This document shows, one piece after another, positions 27,082 to 35,277 of a stretch of 64,000 bases of DNA; the stretch's first letter is position 1; every line of letters starts with the position of its first letter. The notes under the pieces are model-generated. The model saw only the letters and a list, made by a program, of their open reading frames with translations. It did no database searches and was not told the DNA's origin. The stretch is from assembly GCF_018310695.1 (NCBI RefSeq), contig NZ_JAGXCY010000026.1, positions 1 through 64,000 on the forward strand, in the 5' to 3' direction. Source of the DNA: Paenibacillus sp. Marseille-Q4541. GTDB taxonomy: Bacteria; Bacillota; Bacilli; Paenibacillales; Paenibacillaceae. The translations under genes were made by a program, and so were the position numbers.

Positions 27082-27670
27082 TATGAACTTTCTAACTAAT
27101 ATAATAATATTTCAACATATGAAAAATTCATAATAGTAAGATATATCCGAACTTTGTTACTTTATCTCAATTTAAGACATTACTCTTCTCTCTACATTAG
27201 TTACAAACATTAAGTAAAAACAGTAGGGAAAAACAACGAAAGGATCTAGTATATAAGCATGGCTTGATACTTTCCACAGAGAAAGGATCTTTTCTGGTTA
27301 GCCAAACACTATGAATATTTGTAATCACAGCCGACAACGGCATACAGCTTATGAATTGATTACTAATAAAATATGACCTTTCCGTTTTAGATGTAATGAT
27401 GCTGAAGATAGATAGTGTAGCACTGACAAAGAAAATCGGGGAATTCCAAAACATTATTTTTAATGGATTCATTTTACGAATGTTTGATTTCAGAACAGCA
27501 ACGGCATATCATAGAAAGTGCCAAAGTAGTATGGGTTATGCTAGGGGCAGGATAGTTCAATCAAAAAGACAACATACATATAGAAACTCTTAGCGTTAAT
27601 TGATGTTTAGATGTGATGACAATAACACGCTGGGGTATAAAAAAGTATCTGTCGAAACGGAGCCAATAGT
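27082..27670. other. Intergenic stretch with a possible decayed membrane-protein gene
   Basis: No intact gene is supported here. On the minus strand 27197-27472 stays open for 91 codons and reads like a hydrophobic protein (MNPLKIMFWNSPIFFV), but upstream in-frame stops and an abrupt low-complexity end suggest a gene relic, not a functional gene. The family is not recognised. The last 80 bases should hold the promoter of the GNAT gene. Confidence 0.35.
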
Positions 27671-28147
27671 ATGAACATAAGAACAATTCAAGCAGAAGAT
27701 AACAGCGCCATAGAATCGATTATCCGGCAATGTTTAATAGATTTTGGCGGAAATCGCCCAGGGTTAGCATGGGAAGATGAAAGTTTAAGCCATCTGTTCG
27801 ATTATTATAACCAGGAAGGCCGGGCTTATTGGGTTGTGCTTGATGCAAACGGAAAGATGCTTGGCGGTTGCGGGATTGCACAGTTTGGTTCCCCTGAGGA
27901 AAAGATATGTGAACTGCAAAAGATGTATTTACTACAGGAAGCTAGAGGAACAGGAATTGCGAGAGAGTTGCTGCAGACCGCACTCCGATTTGCAACACAG
28001 CATTATAGGGCTTGTTATTTGGAAACATTGCAAAATATGCTTGCAGCGAATAGCTTTTATAAGAAACACGGTTTTCGGTTGTTGAAATCACCGCTTGCAG
28101 GTTCCGAGCATTTCGCATGTGACGCATGGTACATCCGGGATTTATAA
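27671..28147 (+). CDS. GNAT family N-acetyltransferase
   Basis: A 158-residue GNAT enzyme. The acetyl-CoA binding core reads ELQKMYLLQEARGTGIAREL, with Q/R-x2-G-x-G/A in the form RGTGIA, and the C-terminal NSFYKKHGF element is present. YWVVLDANGKMLGGCGIAQF forms the preceding strand. The substrate is unknown. The start is weakly supported by a GGAGCC site. No operon partners. Confidence 0.88.
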   Translation: MNIRTIQAEDNSAIESIIRQCLIDFGGNRPGLAWEDESLSHLFDYYNQEGRAYWVVLDANGKMLGGCGIAQFGSPEEKICELQKMYLLQEARGTGIARELLQTALRFATQHYRACYLETLQNMLAANSFYKKHGFRLLKSPLAGSEHFACDAWYIRDL

Positions 28148-28296
28148 TTCCTTTACCAGCAGCAAATGGATGAACCACATCCTAATGAGAAAGTGAATCT
28201 AGCTCACTTATAACAAATGAAAACCGTATATAAAATGAAACTGGTTTTATGTAACACTCAGATAAAATCATGTAACCTTTGAAAGGGGATTTGTTT

Positions 28297-29115
28297 GTGA
28301 AAGAACACCTTTTTTCATATATCCCAAGCCTGATGATCGTTTCTATGTTTCCAACTAGTGCCATGGCGGGAGGAAAAGGGGATGGCACGGAGGTAAGCAC
28401 AACTGTGATGTCTTATAATATCCACCACGGCGTTGATCTGAATGATCAGCTAAGCCTGCAAAACATTGGGGATGTCATCCGTGATTCCGGCGCAGAGATC
28501 GTCGGCCTTCAAGAAGTTGATCGATTTTATGGAGTACGAAGCGATTATAAAAACCAAGCAGAGGAATTAGCAGAATTACTCGGTTACCACTACGCATACG
28601 GTGCTAATCTTGATTTTGAACCTGACGAAGGACGGACTAACAATCGTCAATTTGGGACTGCCATTTTAAGCAAGCATCCTATTCTTAGTTCTGAAAATAT
28701 GTTACTCAGCAGCTTCGGAGAAGAGCAACGCGGTGCTCTGCATGCGGTTGTAAATCTGCAGGGCATTCATGTGGATGTGTATAATACGCATCTTGGACTA
28801 GATGTCACGAGCAGAACGGTGCAGGCGCAGGAAATTATTGATCTTGCCTCCGCCACTCAGGGACCGAAGATTTTAATGGGCGATTTTAATGCGGAACCTG
28901 ACAGTTCAGAGTTTCAGGTGCTGTTAAATAGCGGTTTATTCATGAACAGCTTTCAGGGAATTGAAGATGTCTATACCTTTCCGGTAGGCAATCCGTCTGA
29001 AATTATTGATTACATTTTAACGTCTCCAACGGTTCAGCTTTCGAATCAGCGAGTGATCCATTCAGAAGCTTCGGATCACCTGCCAATCGCAGTCGATTTG
29101 GTATTCAAGCGATAG
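28297..29115 (+). CDS. Secreted endonuclease/exonuclease/phosphatase-fold protein
   Basis: A 272-residue exported protein. GTG 28297 is preferred as GAAAGGGG lies eight bases upstream. The N-terminus, KEHLFSYIPSLMIVSMFP with TSAMA before the mature GGKGDG, looks like a signal peptide. The catalytic EEP motifs are SYNIHHG, VGLQEVDR, YNTHLG, GDFNAEPDS, EIIDYIL and SDHLPIAV, all intact. Family members cleave phosphodiesters in nucleic acids, sphingomyelin or other phosphate esters. The position alone does not tell which. Confidence 0.88.
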   Translation: MKEHLFSYIPSLMIVSMFPTSAMAGGKGDGTEVSTTVMSYNIHHGVDLNDQLSLQNIGDVIRDSGAEIVGLQEVDRFYGVRSDYKNQAEELAELLGYHYAYGANLDFEPDEGRTNNRQFGTAILSKHPILSSENMLLSSFGEEQRGALHAVVNLQGIHVDVYNTHLGLDVTSRTVQAQEIIDLASATQGPKILMGDFNAEPDSSEFQVLLNSGLFMNSFQGIEDVYTFPVGNPSEIIDYILTSPTVQLSNQRVIHSEASDHLPIAVDLVFKR

Positions 29116-29285
29116 AAATTCACGGTTGGGGCCTATCGAGGTGCTGAAAGTATACAAACTAACTATCTTTAGTCTCGTCATGCCAGTGTTTTCATGCAGC
29201 GAAATATTCACCACGCCCACCCAATGACTCTTAGTAGGAGAACTTTAATTTTAACGGGAAACGATAGTTCAATAATAGACAACAA

Positions 29286-29320
29286 AGCAGCCGGACATTG
29301 TGACCGGCTGTTTTTTTTAT
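29286..29320 (+). terminator. Rho-independent terminator
   Basis: CAGCCGG, loop ACATTGTGA, CCGGCTG, then eight T. It lies 170 bases after the secreted EEP gene. Confidence 0.85.
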
Positions 29321-29465
29321 TAAAGCTGACAGGTAGAATAATATGTAAATATCCGAAATAGTTTTAGGAAGAATCACATTTAATAAAATATTAACACCTG
29401 AAATTACACTGTGTGCTACTTTCAGTTTGTTAACTCTATCTGAAATTATAAAAGGAATGGTGTGA

Positions 29466-29546
29466 GTATATGATGCTACAAATTTGGATAATCCCAAAGA
29501 AGTGAATGAATTTATCCTGGACTATCTTATTAAAACAACTTCTTAA
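29466..29546 (+). pseudogene. Relic of an alpha/beta hydrolase C-terminus
   Basis: One frame reads ATNLDNPKEVNEFILDYLI up to a TAA at 29544. This is the usual last helix of alpha/beta hydrolases, where a short tail follows the catalytic histidine. A stop lies just upstream and no start or body remains, so it is the remnant of a lost gene. Confidence 0.55.
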
Positions 29547-29598
29547 TGATATAGCTGCAAAGTTCAAACAAATAAAAGATCATATATTTTAACGTTTA

Positions 29599-29630
29599 AG
29601 AAGTCACCTAAATGGCGGCTTTTTTGTTTT
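29599..29630 (+). terminator. Terminator-like hairpin
   Basis: AAGTCACC and GGCGGCTT pair imperfectly and are followed by TTTTTTG. It closely resembles the hairpin at 55518-55549 and fits a terminator of the lost hydrolase gene. Confidence 0.6.
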
Positions 29631-29635
29631 AAGGC

Positions 29636-29702
29636 ATCAAGTTCTTGTCCCAGGTCGAGGATAAGAACTTGATACCTTTGCCGTACAGTGCAAGAACTTG
29701 AT
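29636..29702. repeat. Inverted repeat plus extra copy of its arm
   Basis: ATCAAGTTCTTGTCC (29636-29650) and GGATAAGAACTTGAT (29659-29673) form a 15-bp stem with one mismatch and an 8-base loop. CAAGAACTTGAT recurs at 29691-29702 in the orientation of the right arm. No T-run follows, so it is not a standard terminator. Confidence 0.7.
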
Positions 29703-30069
29703 ATTACTTCCGATTAGATGGATTGGCTAATTATTAAGCTAAGGGCAGCATAGTGTAAGCTCAAGCGCGGTGAACACTATCATAAGTAACGACGAATTAA
29801 GAATAACCCTCATGCTAATGCAATGGGCTGATAGCGAAAACTTAAGAGTTACTAGGGTAGCTCCAAATCTTGCATTAACTGAATAAATGCTTATGTTCCC
29901 CTTATTTAGCTTTGACGACAAAAGGATTTAGATGCAAAAGTCTTCTGCTTTCTTCAACTTCTCTGCTGGGATTAAAAAGCCTCTTCGGAATGATTCTCGT
30001 AAGATTAGATGAAAATATTGACTGTAATCATTGGAAAGCAAAGAGCGATGGAACAAGGATTGAAATGAA
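29703..30069. other. Intergenic stretch without an intact gene
   Basis: A plus-strand frame near 29757-29885 ends in ENLRVTRVAPNLALTE and looks protein-like, yet it lacks a start and is preceded by stops; it may be one more gene relic. Nothing else is supported before the TetR gene. Confidence 0.3.
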
Positions 30070-30678
30070 CTAACTAGGTTCGCGAAGGCATTCTTTTTTT
30101 AAATAAGAAGAAAAGCTCTTGATATTCATCCGTATATGCCGATTGTTGCCTTCGAGCTTGCTCATCATGATACCGCCTTCCATGATGGAAAGGGAAAAGG
30201 TAGCTAACGCCTCTATATCGAGGTCTGCTTTGAATTCACCGCTTTGTACACCTTGGGAAATGATTTTTTTTTTTGTTTCTAGAGTACCTATTAGGGCTTG
30301 TTGGGCTTTTTTACGTAAGCCTGGATGACTGTCGTCGCTTTCAATAGCTGTGTTAAGGAGAGGGCACCCCCCGATAAAGGGTGGTGCTTCAACTACTTTC
30401 TCGTACACATGTAAATAAGCTAATAGCTTGCCAGAGGCCGTTTCTTGCTGACTAATAGCATGAGCAAGTTGGGCACCGACAATACTGCCCGCATAGCTAA
30501 ATGCTTCATATGCAATCTCATCTTTACTGGAAAAATGACGGTAGATACCGCCTTTCTTGATGCCTGTTAACTCTGTTATATCAGATAAGGATGAGCCTGA
30601 ATATCCTTTCTGGTTAAACAGTTCAGCAGCTTTAGCTATGATGTAGTTGCGGGTTTTTTTTCCTTTTTCCATTGTCAT
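30070..30678 (-). CDS. TetR family regulator
   Basis: A 202-residue TetR/AcrR regulator. The N-terminal helix-turn-helix reads AAELFNQKGYSGSSLSDITE then IKKGGIYRHFSSKDEI, both standard. The ligand domain includes PPFIGGCPLLNTAIESDD, typical of the YxaF/LmrA-like branch (C-terminal TetR_C_27-like). It diverges from the MFS gene at 30810 and most likely represses it through the palindrome at 30764-30779. Confidence 0.92.
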   Translation of the reverse strand: MTMEKGKKTRNYIIAKAAELFNQKGYSGSSLSDITELTGIKKGGIYRHFSSKDEIAYEAFSYAGSIVGAQLAHAISQQETASGKLLAYLHVYEKVVEAPPFIGGCPLLNTAIESDDSHPGLRKKAQQALIGTLETKKKIISQGVQSGEFKADLDIEALATFSLSIMEGGIMMSKLEGNNRHIRMNIKSFSSYLKKECLREPS

Positions 30679-30731
30679 ACTCCGCTCTTAATTGTATTTG
30701 TACAAGTAGTATATCAAATGAATTTATTCTG

Positions 30732-30779
30732 TTGCAAAAAAGTGCTTTTATGATATTATAAATGAGACCGTTCGGTATC
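30732..30779 (+). promoter_or_regulatory. Promoter and TetR-type operator of the MFS gene
   Basis: TTGCAA at 30732-30737 and TATTAT at 30754-30759 with a 16-base spacer form a likely promoter. Immediately downstream GAGACCG-TT-CGGTATC (30764-30779) is an inverted repeat with one mismatch, of the type TetR proteins bind. Confidence 0.6.
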
Positions 30780-30809
30780 TTTTTATAATAGACAGGGGTG
30801 TAAGCGATA

Positions 30810-32072
30810 ATGGGGACCACGTGGTTTAAGGAATCCAGGTATGCATGGATTGGGTTAGGATCTCTCTGGATTATTGGATTTATTGGTGCATTGACCCGGT
30901 TCAGCTTAGCTTTTTTTCAGGTGCAAATATCAACGGATTTACAGATTAGCCGGGGATTCATTTCGATGGCATGGTCAACCAATTTATTAATTGCAGCCTT
31001 ATGTGCACCTTTGGGGGGCTGGCTCGTTGATCGTTATGGTACAAAACCAGTACTAATGTTGAGTGCAATTACGAGTATTTTAGGTACTGGCATTGTCGTG
31101 TTAGGTCACCATCCTACTGTCTTCTTTATTGGATACGGTATTATCTCGGGTTTGGCTGGTATTGGGGCAACTACGAATTATATATTGGTATTTGAATGGT
31201 TTCGTCATCATCGAGCTAAAGCAATGGCACTGCTGGGGACCGCTTCTTCTGTAGGATTAGCGATTATTACGCCTATTTTTGTATCGGCTGGCGGGCTGAC
31301 TTGGAAGGATGCCTTTATGGCTTCTTTTACCCTAGGTGTTTTTGTGACACTTCCCGTAATTTTGCTAGGAATTAAGGCTCAACAACAGAAAACAACAGAG
31401 AAAGCTCAAACGGATGTTTCAATTGAAGTCGAAGGGCAAGATATATTACTTGGAGTAACTCCATCACCCAAGAGATTTATTCATCTCCCTATTTTTGTTG
31501 TGGTCGCGATTGCTCTGTTCACCTGCGGTATCAATATGGGATCGGTCGAGATGAACTTGGTAGCCATACATCAGTTGTCAGACGTGTCACCAAAGATGAT
31601 CGCGTTATCCATGAGTATACTTGGTATTATGGAAATCACGGGGGCGCTCATTTGCGGCTATTTTCTGGACCGATACAATAAATTAATGATGATGTCTATT
31701 TTGTATGGAATACGTATTATAGGTTTTATTTTCCTCTTTATGCACTTGGGTAGTTCACCTATTCTTTTTGCTATAGCGTTCGGAGTTACTTACTTAAGCG
31801 CACTACCAGGTGGAATTCTCGTCATCAATGAGTGCACAAAGAGTAAAGGGAAACATACCGGCGTTTTACTTCTCATGCACCAGGGAGGGGCTATAGTGGG
31901 TGTATTAATTGGAGGTCTATCTTTCGATTATTTTCGAAATTATCAGAACTTGATTGTAATTGACGTCATATTTTGTATCCTCGTAACGCTTGGATACTTC
32001 GTATTGTTCACGACAAACAGAAGGAATCTTCGGATTCAAAATAATAAGGCTGCAGTAAGCGAGGCACTTTGA
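30810..32072 (+). CDS. MFS transporter of the oxalate/formate-monocarboxylate (OFA-like) branch
   Basis: A 420-residue twelve-helix transporter. The motif-A loop is GGWLVDRYGTKP, and GISGL... style helix 4-5 residues, EWFRHHRAKAMALLG and ASSVGLAIITPIF, are typical of the monocarboxylate/OFA group. The central loop (about 195-225) is acidic and soluble. Under control of the divergent TetR gene it may be an efflux or uptake system for a small acid; the substrate is not visible. Confidence 0.88.
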   Translation: MGTTWFKESRYAWIGLGSLWIIGFIGALTRFSLAFFQVQISTDLQISRGFISMAWSTNLLIAALCAPLGGWLVDRYGTKPVLMLSAITSILGTGIVVLGHHPTVFFIGYGIISGLAGIGATTNYILVFEWFRHHRAKAMALLGTASSVGLAIITPIFVSAGGLTWKDAFMASFTLGVFVTLPVILLGIKAQQQKTTEKAQTDVSIEVEGQDILLGVTPSPKRFIHLPIFVVVAIALFTCGINMGSVEMNLVAIHQLSDVSPKMIALSMSILGIMEITGALICGYFLDRYNKLMMMSILYGIRIIGFIFLFMHLGSSPILFAIAFGVTYLSALPGGILVINECTKSKGKHTGVLLLMHQGGAIVGVLIGGLSFDYFRNYQNLIVIDVIFCILVTLGYFVLFTTNRRNLRIQNNKAAVSEAL

Positions 32073-32184
32073 CTAAGATATGAGATAAGGATTCCAAGGT
32101 GTAAATTTCTTCCAATGGGAAGGGTGTCCTTGATTTTCGCTAAATAGATGAAAAGAGAGAGTCGTATCACGAACATAAGGAGAA

Positions 32185-32229
32185 GCAAAAAAAGCTGGCT
32201 TTTAGTTATACTAAAGCCAGCTTTTTTTA
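32185..32229 (+). terminator. Terminator after the OFA-like MFS gene
   Basis: A long perfect stem of AAAAAAAGCTGGCTTT(TA) and TAAAGCCAGCTTTTTTT around GTTATA. Clear Rho-independent terminator. Confidence 0.92.
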
Positions 32230-32537
32230 TATGATTTTTTGACCCTTAGCCCTGTTCTTATACTTTTTAGAACCGAAATAACCAATGTCCTCTACAAGCG
32301 TAGAATTCATTGGGAAATAAAGTTTGATATGTGAATGCTGATATGCTAAAATCATTATCTAAACAATATTTTACATAATAACAAATATAATACATATTTA
32401 TAATTTTACTGTATCACAATCTCATCTCGTTGTCAATTGCTGTCTCATATAAATTATCATCAGCATGAAGCTGCAGAGTTCAAGTGATTGATATTGGCTT
32501 TAGAAACTGAACTACATTCTGGATGGGGAGTGTTGAG
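32230..32537. other. AT-rich leader before helD
   Basis: No gene is seen. The stretch is very AT-rich (for example around 32340-32420) and probably contains the helD promoter and a long untranslated leader. No convincing hairpin or riboswitch is recognised. Confidence 0.4.
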
Positions 32538-34871
32538 GTGAGAACTAAATTTGAGAGCTGGGAAGATGAACAACAACGGGTAAACCTTGTCCTGTCTGAG
32601 ATCGACAGGCAGTTGGAAGGGATTGCGGGAGACATCGACGAGAAAAAAACGGCTATCGTGGAATTCCGAAAAACCTTCTGGGAAGATGTGTCTTTGAATT
32701 TTGAGGACTCAGGCACCTATGCGAGCCTGAAGCAGCAGGCCGAGGTGTTGTCCGAGAACGAGCGAACTTATCAGCATGCTAAAAAGAAAGTAAAAACCTT
32801 GTCACGGCTTAAGCAGTCTCCTTATTTCGGACGAATTGATTTTTATGATGAGTATGATAAACAAATTCAAGAAATTTATTTAGGAATTGCCTCATTGGTT
32901 GATGAAGAGGGTATCAATTTTCTTGTCTATGATTGGCGCGCACCTGTGTCCAACCTGTACTATGATTATTCTCCCGGGCCAGCTCAGTACAATACGCCCA
33001 GCGGTATCATTACCGGGGAAATGACCTTAAAGAGGCAGTACATGATCCGAGATTCCGTGATTGAAAGCATGTTCGATGCCAGCGTGACCATAGGCGACGA
33101 ATTGCTGCAAGAGGTTCTCAGCAAGCAGTCCAATTCGCAAATGAAAAGCATTGTGGCTACCATTCAAAAGGAACAAAATTTGATTATTCGAAACATCACA
33201 AGTCAAATGCTTGTTGTTCAGGGAGCGGCAGGCAGCGGTAAAACTTCAGCCGCTCTGCAGAGGGTGGCTTACCTGCTGTACCGTTTTCGAGATACGCTGC
33301 GTGCAGACCAGATCGTGCTGTTCTCTCCAAATGCGATGTTTAATAGTTATGTCGCTACCGTCCTTCCTGAGTTGGGTGAAGAAAATATGGAACAAACCAC
33401 TTTCCAGGAATATTTGGATCATCGCTTGGGAGAGGTAATTCAGGTTGAAGATCCGTTCAACCAAATGGAGTACATTCTGTCAGCGATGGGGAAAGAGGGA
33501 TATACCGAGCGGATTGAAGGGACTCAGTTCAAAGCTACGGGAGAGTTCATGGATTGGATCGAGCAGTACGTTTCATCCTTGAGAAGCAGAGATATGATAT
33601 TTAAAGATATTACGTTCCTTGGCGAGGTTCTGATTTCCGCTGTATGGATTCATGAGCAGTTCTACAGGTATGATTCTAGCCTTCGAATACCCAACCGTTT
33701 GGGACTTCTATCGGAGTGGCTCCTAAAGGAGCTGAAGAACAAGGCTGCCCATGAGATGTCTAAATTATGGGTTGAAGAAGAAATTGAGCTGCTTGACAAG
33801 GATGAGTATAACTGGGCTTTCAAGGAGCTTCAAAAGCGAGAGCGCAGTGCGGGCAATACGTTCGATGATTTTCAAACCGAAAGAACGATTCTTGCCGAAA
33901 AAATCGTGGATTTGTACTTCAAGCCGTTAAAAAAAGAAATTAAGCAATTCGGTTACGTCGATATTCCGATGTTGTATCGCCAACTGTTCGCGGATCCAAG
34001 CTACGTCTTACACTTTATTGACCATGTCGAACTTCCGCCTCACTGGGTGGAGATTTGCAGCCAGACGGTGGAGAATTTGGATCAAAAGAAGCTCTTTTAT
34101 GAGGATGCTACACCCTATTTGTATCTAACCGAATGTATTGAAGGATTCCAGACGAACAATACCATCCGGCATGTCTTTATCGATGAGGCACAGGATTTCT
34201 CCACGTTCCAATTCAGATTCATCAAAAGATTATTTCCCCGGAGTAAAATGACGGTGCTGGGGGACTGGAATCAAAGGATTTTCATCCATGATCAAGGCAG
34301 CTTAAACACAGATAATTTAACCCTATTATACGGAAAGATGGATACTAGCCATGTAACCTTAACCCAGAGTTACCGCTCGACGCGGCAAATTATCGAATTT
34401 ACCCGTGCTCTTATTGAAGGCGGGGAAGTTATTGAGCCATTTAACCGGGAAGGCGTTAAGCCGGTCCTGAAGCAAACGTCTGATTCGGCGAAACATGTTG
34501 CCGTGGTGATAGAAAGTATTCAGGATCTGCAGACCGCGGGTCACCGGACGATTGCTGTAATCTGCAAAACAGCTACCGAGAGTAGCGAGGCATATGAGGA
34601 ATTAAAGGACTTGATCAATATAAGGCTAATTAAAAAGGAATCGGCCACCTTTCAGGCCGGGATCCTGATTATTCCGTCTTATCTGGCAAAAGGCGTTGAA
34701 TTTGATGCGGTCATTATCTATGATGCATCACAAAAAACGTATGGAAAAGAATGCGAACGCAAGTTGTTCTATACAGCTTGTACAAGAGCGATGCATGAGC
34801 TGCATGTCTGTATTAACGGTGAATTGAATCCATTTATGGTGAATGTATCGAATGATTTGTATAAGGTGTAA
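32538..34871 (+). CDS. helD: HelD, RNA-polymerase-associated UvrD/Rep-like ATPase
   Basis: A 777-residue HelD-type motor protein that rescues stalled RNA polymerase from DNA. The N-terminal 90 residues form the coiled-coil arm (VNLVLSEIDRQLEGIAGDI). The helicase core shows QGAAGSGKTSAALQR (Walker A), VFIDEAQDFS (Walker B), TQSYRSTRQI and YTACTRAMHELHV. FLVYDWRAPVSNLYYDY is a hallmark of the family. GTG 32538 is preferred since GGGGAG lies seven bases before it; an ATG at 32523 overlaps this site. Bacterial HelD proteins can displace rifamycins from polymerase, and the next gene encodes rifampin phosphotransferase, so the pair likely works together. Confidence 0.92.
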   Translation: MRTKFESWEDEQQRVNLVLSEIDRQLEGIAGDIDEKKTAIVEFRKTFWEDVSLNFEDSGTYASLKQQAEVLSENERTYQHAKKKVKTLSRLKQSPYFGRIDFYDEYDKQIQEIYLGIASLVDEEGINFLVYDWRAPVSNLYYDYSPGPAQYNTPSGIITGEMTLKRQYMIRDSVIESMFDASVTIGDELLQEVLSKQSNSQMKSIVATIQKEQNLIIRNITSQMLVVQGAAGSGKTSAALQRVAYLLYRFRDTLRADQIVLFSPNAMFNSYVATVLPELGEENMEQTTFQEYLDHRLGEVIQVEDPFNQMEYILSAMGKEGYTERIEGTQFKATGEFMDWIEQYVSSLRSRDMIFKDITFLGEVLISAVWIHEQFYRYDSSLRIPNRLGLLSEWLLKELKNKAAHEMSKLWVEEEIELLDKDEYNWAFKELQKRERSAGNTFDDFQTERTILAEKIVDLYFKPLKKEIKQFGYVDIPMLYRQLFADPSYVLHFIDHVELPPHWVEICSQTVENLDQKKLFYEDATPYLYLTECIEGFQTNNTIRHVFIDEAQDFSTFQFRFIKRLFPRSKMTVLGDWNQRIFIHDQGSLNTDNLTLLYGKMDTSHVTLTQSYRSTRQIIEFTRALIEGGEVIEPFNREGVKPVLKQTSDSAKHVAVVIESIQDLQTAGHRTIAVICKTATESSEAYEELKDLINIRLIKKESATFQAGILIIPSYLAKGVEFDAVIIYDASQKTYGKECERKLFYTACTRAMHELHVCINGELNPFMVNVSNDLYKV

Positions 34872-35277
34872 GGATCATTAATTTTCCATTAGGAGGAATG
34901 ACAAGGGTTCAATCGTTGGTTACCAATATAGATGGTAGACACTTGCTTGTCTGGGCTGAACTAACGGGCAGGTTAACCCAATATGAACCGATGCAACTCT
35001 AGGATTCTCATACGCTGTAGGACCGCTAGGGAGTAACGGAGTTCGGTTCGAACCAAGGTTATTGATGTGACTAATAATAGTAGAACATCAAAAAAAAGAA
35101 CCTGATAGTCTTATCAGGTTCTTAATATTGTATATAAGCAGACACGATGATATAATCAGATCACGACTTTTATTGGTTAAATGGACATGATTAATGCACT
35201 TTACTCTTTTATAATACCATGCCGGTAAACTCTTGTCAAAAGTTTTTTCTTAAATTAATCGTTAGGAGTGTTATTGA
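34872..35277. other. Leader region of rph, with a possible short ORF
   Basis: 34898-35002 is open after an AGGAGG and would encode 34 residues (MTRVQSLVTNIDGRHLLVW...), but the ribosome site is only one base from the ATG, so it is doubtful; it could be a relic or a leader peptide. Farther on are a strong hairpin (35096-35123) and a TATAAT at 35210-35215 about 60 bases before rph. Confidence 0.35.
35096..35123 (+). promoter_or_regulatory. Hairpin in the rph leader, possible attenuator or terminator
   Basis: AAGAACCTGATA, loop GTC/T, TATCAGGTTCTT: a perfect 12-bp stem preceded by an A-run. The following bases TAATATTG give only a weak T-tract, so on the plus strand it could be a leaky terminator; on the minus strand the A-run becomes a T-run. 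Confidence 0.55.

Noticed and set aside
29739..29921. Minus-strand 60-codon frame before the TetR gene
   Set aside because: No ribosome site and unlike any protein; the plus strand looks more protein-like, though only as a relic.
35035..35065. tRNA T-loop-like GGTTCGAACC
   Set aside because: No acceptor stem, anticodon arm or D arm could be placed around it.
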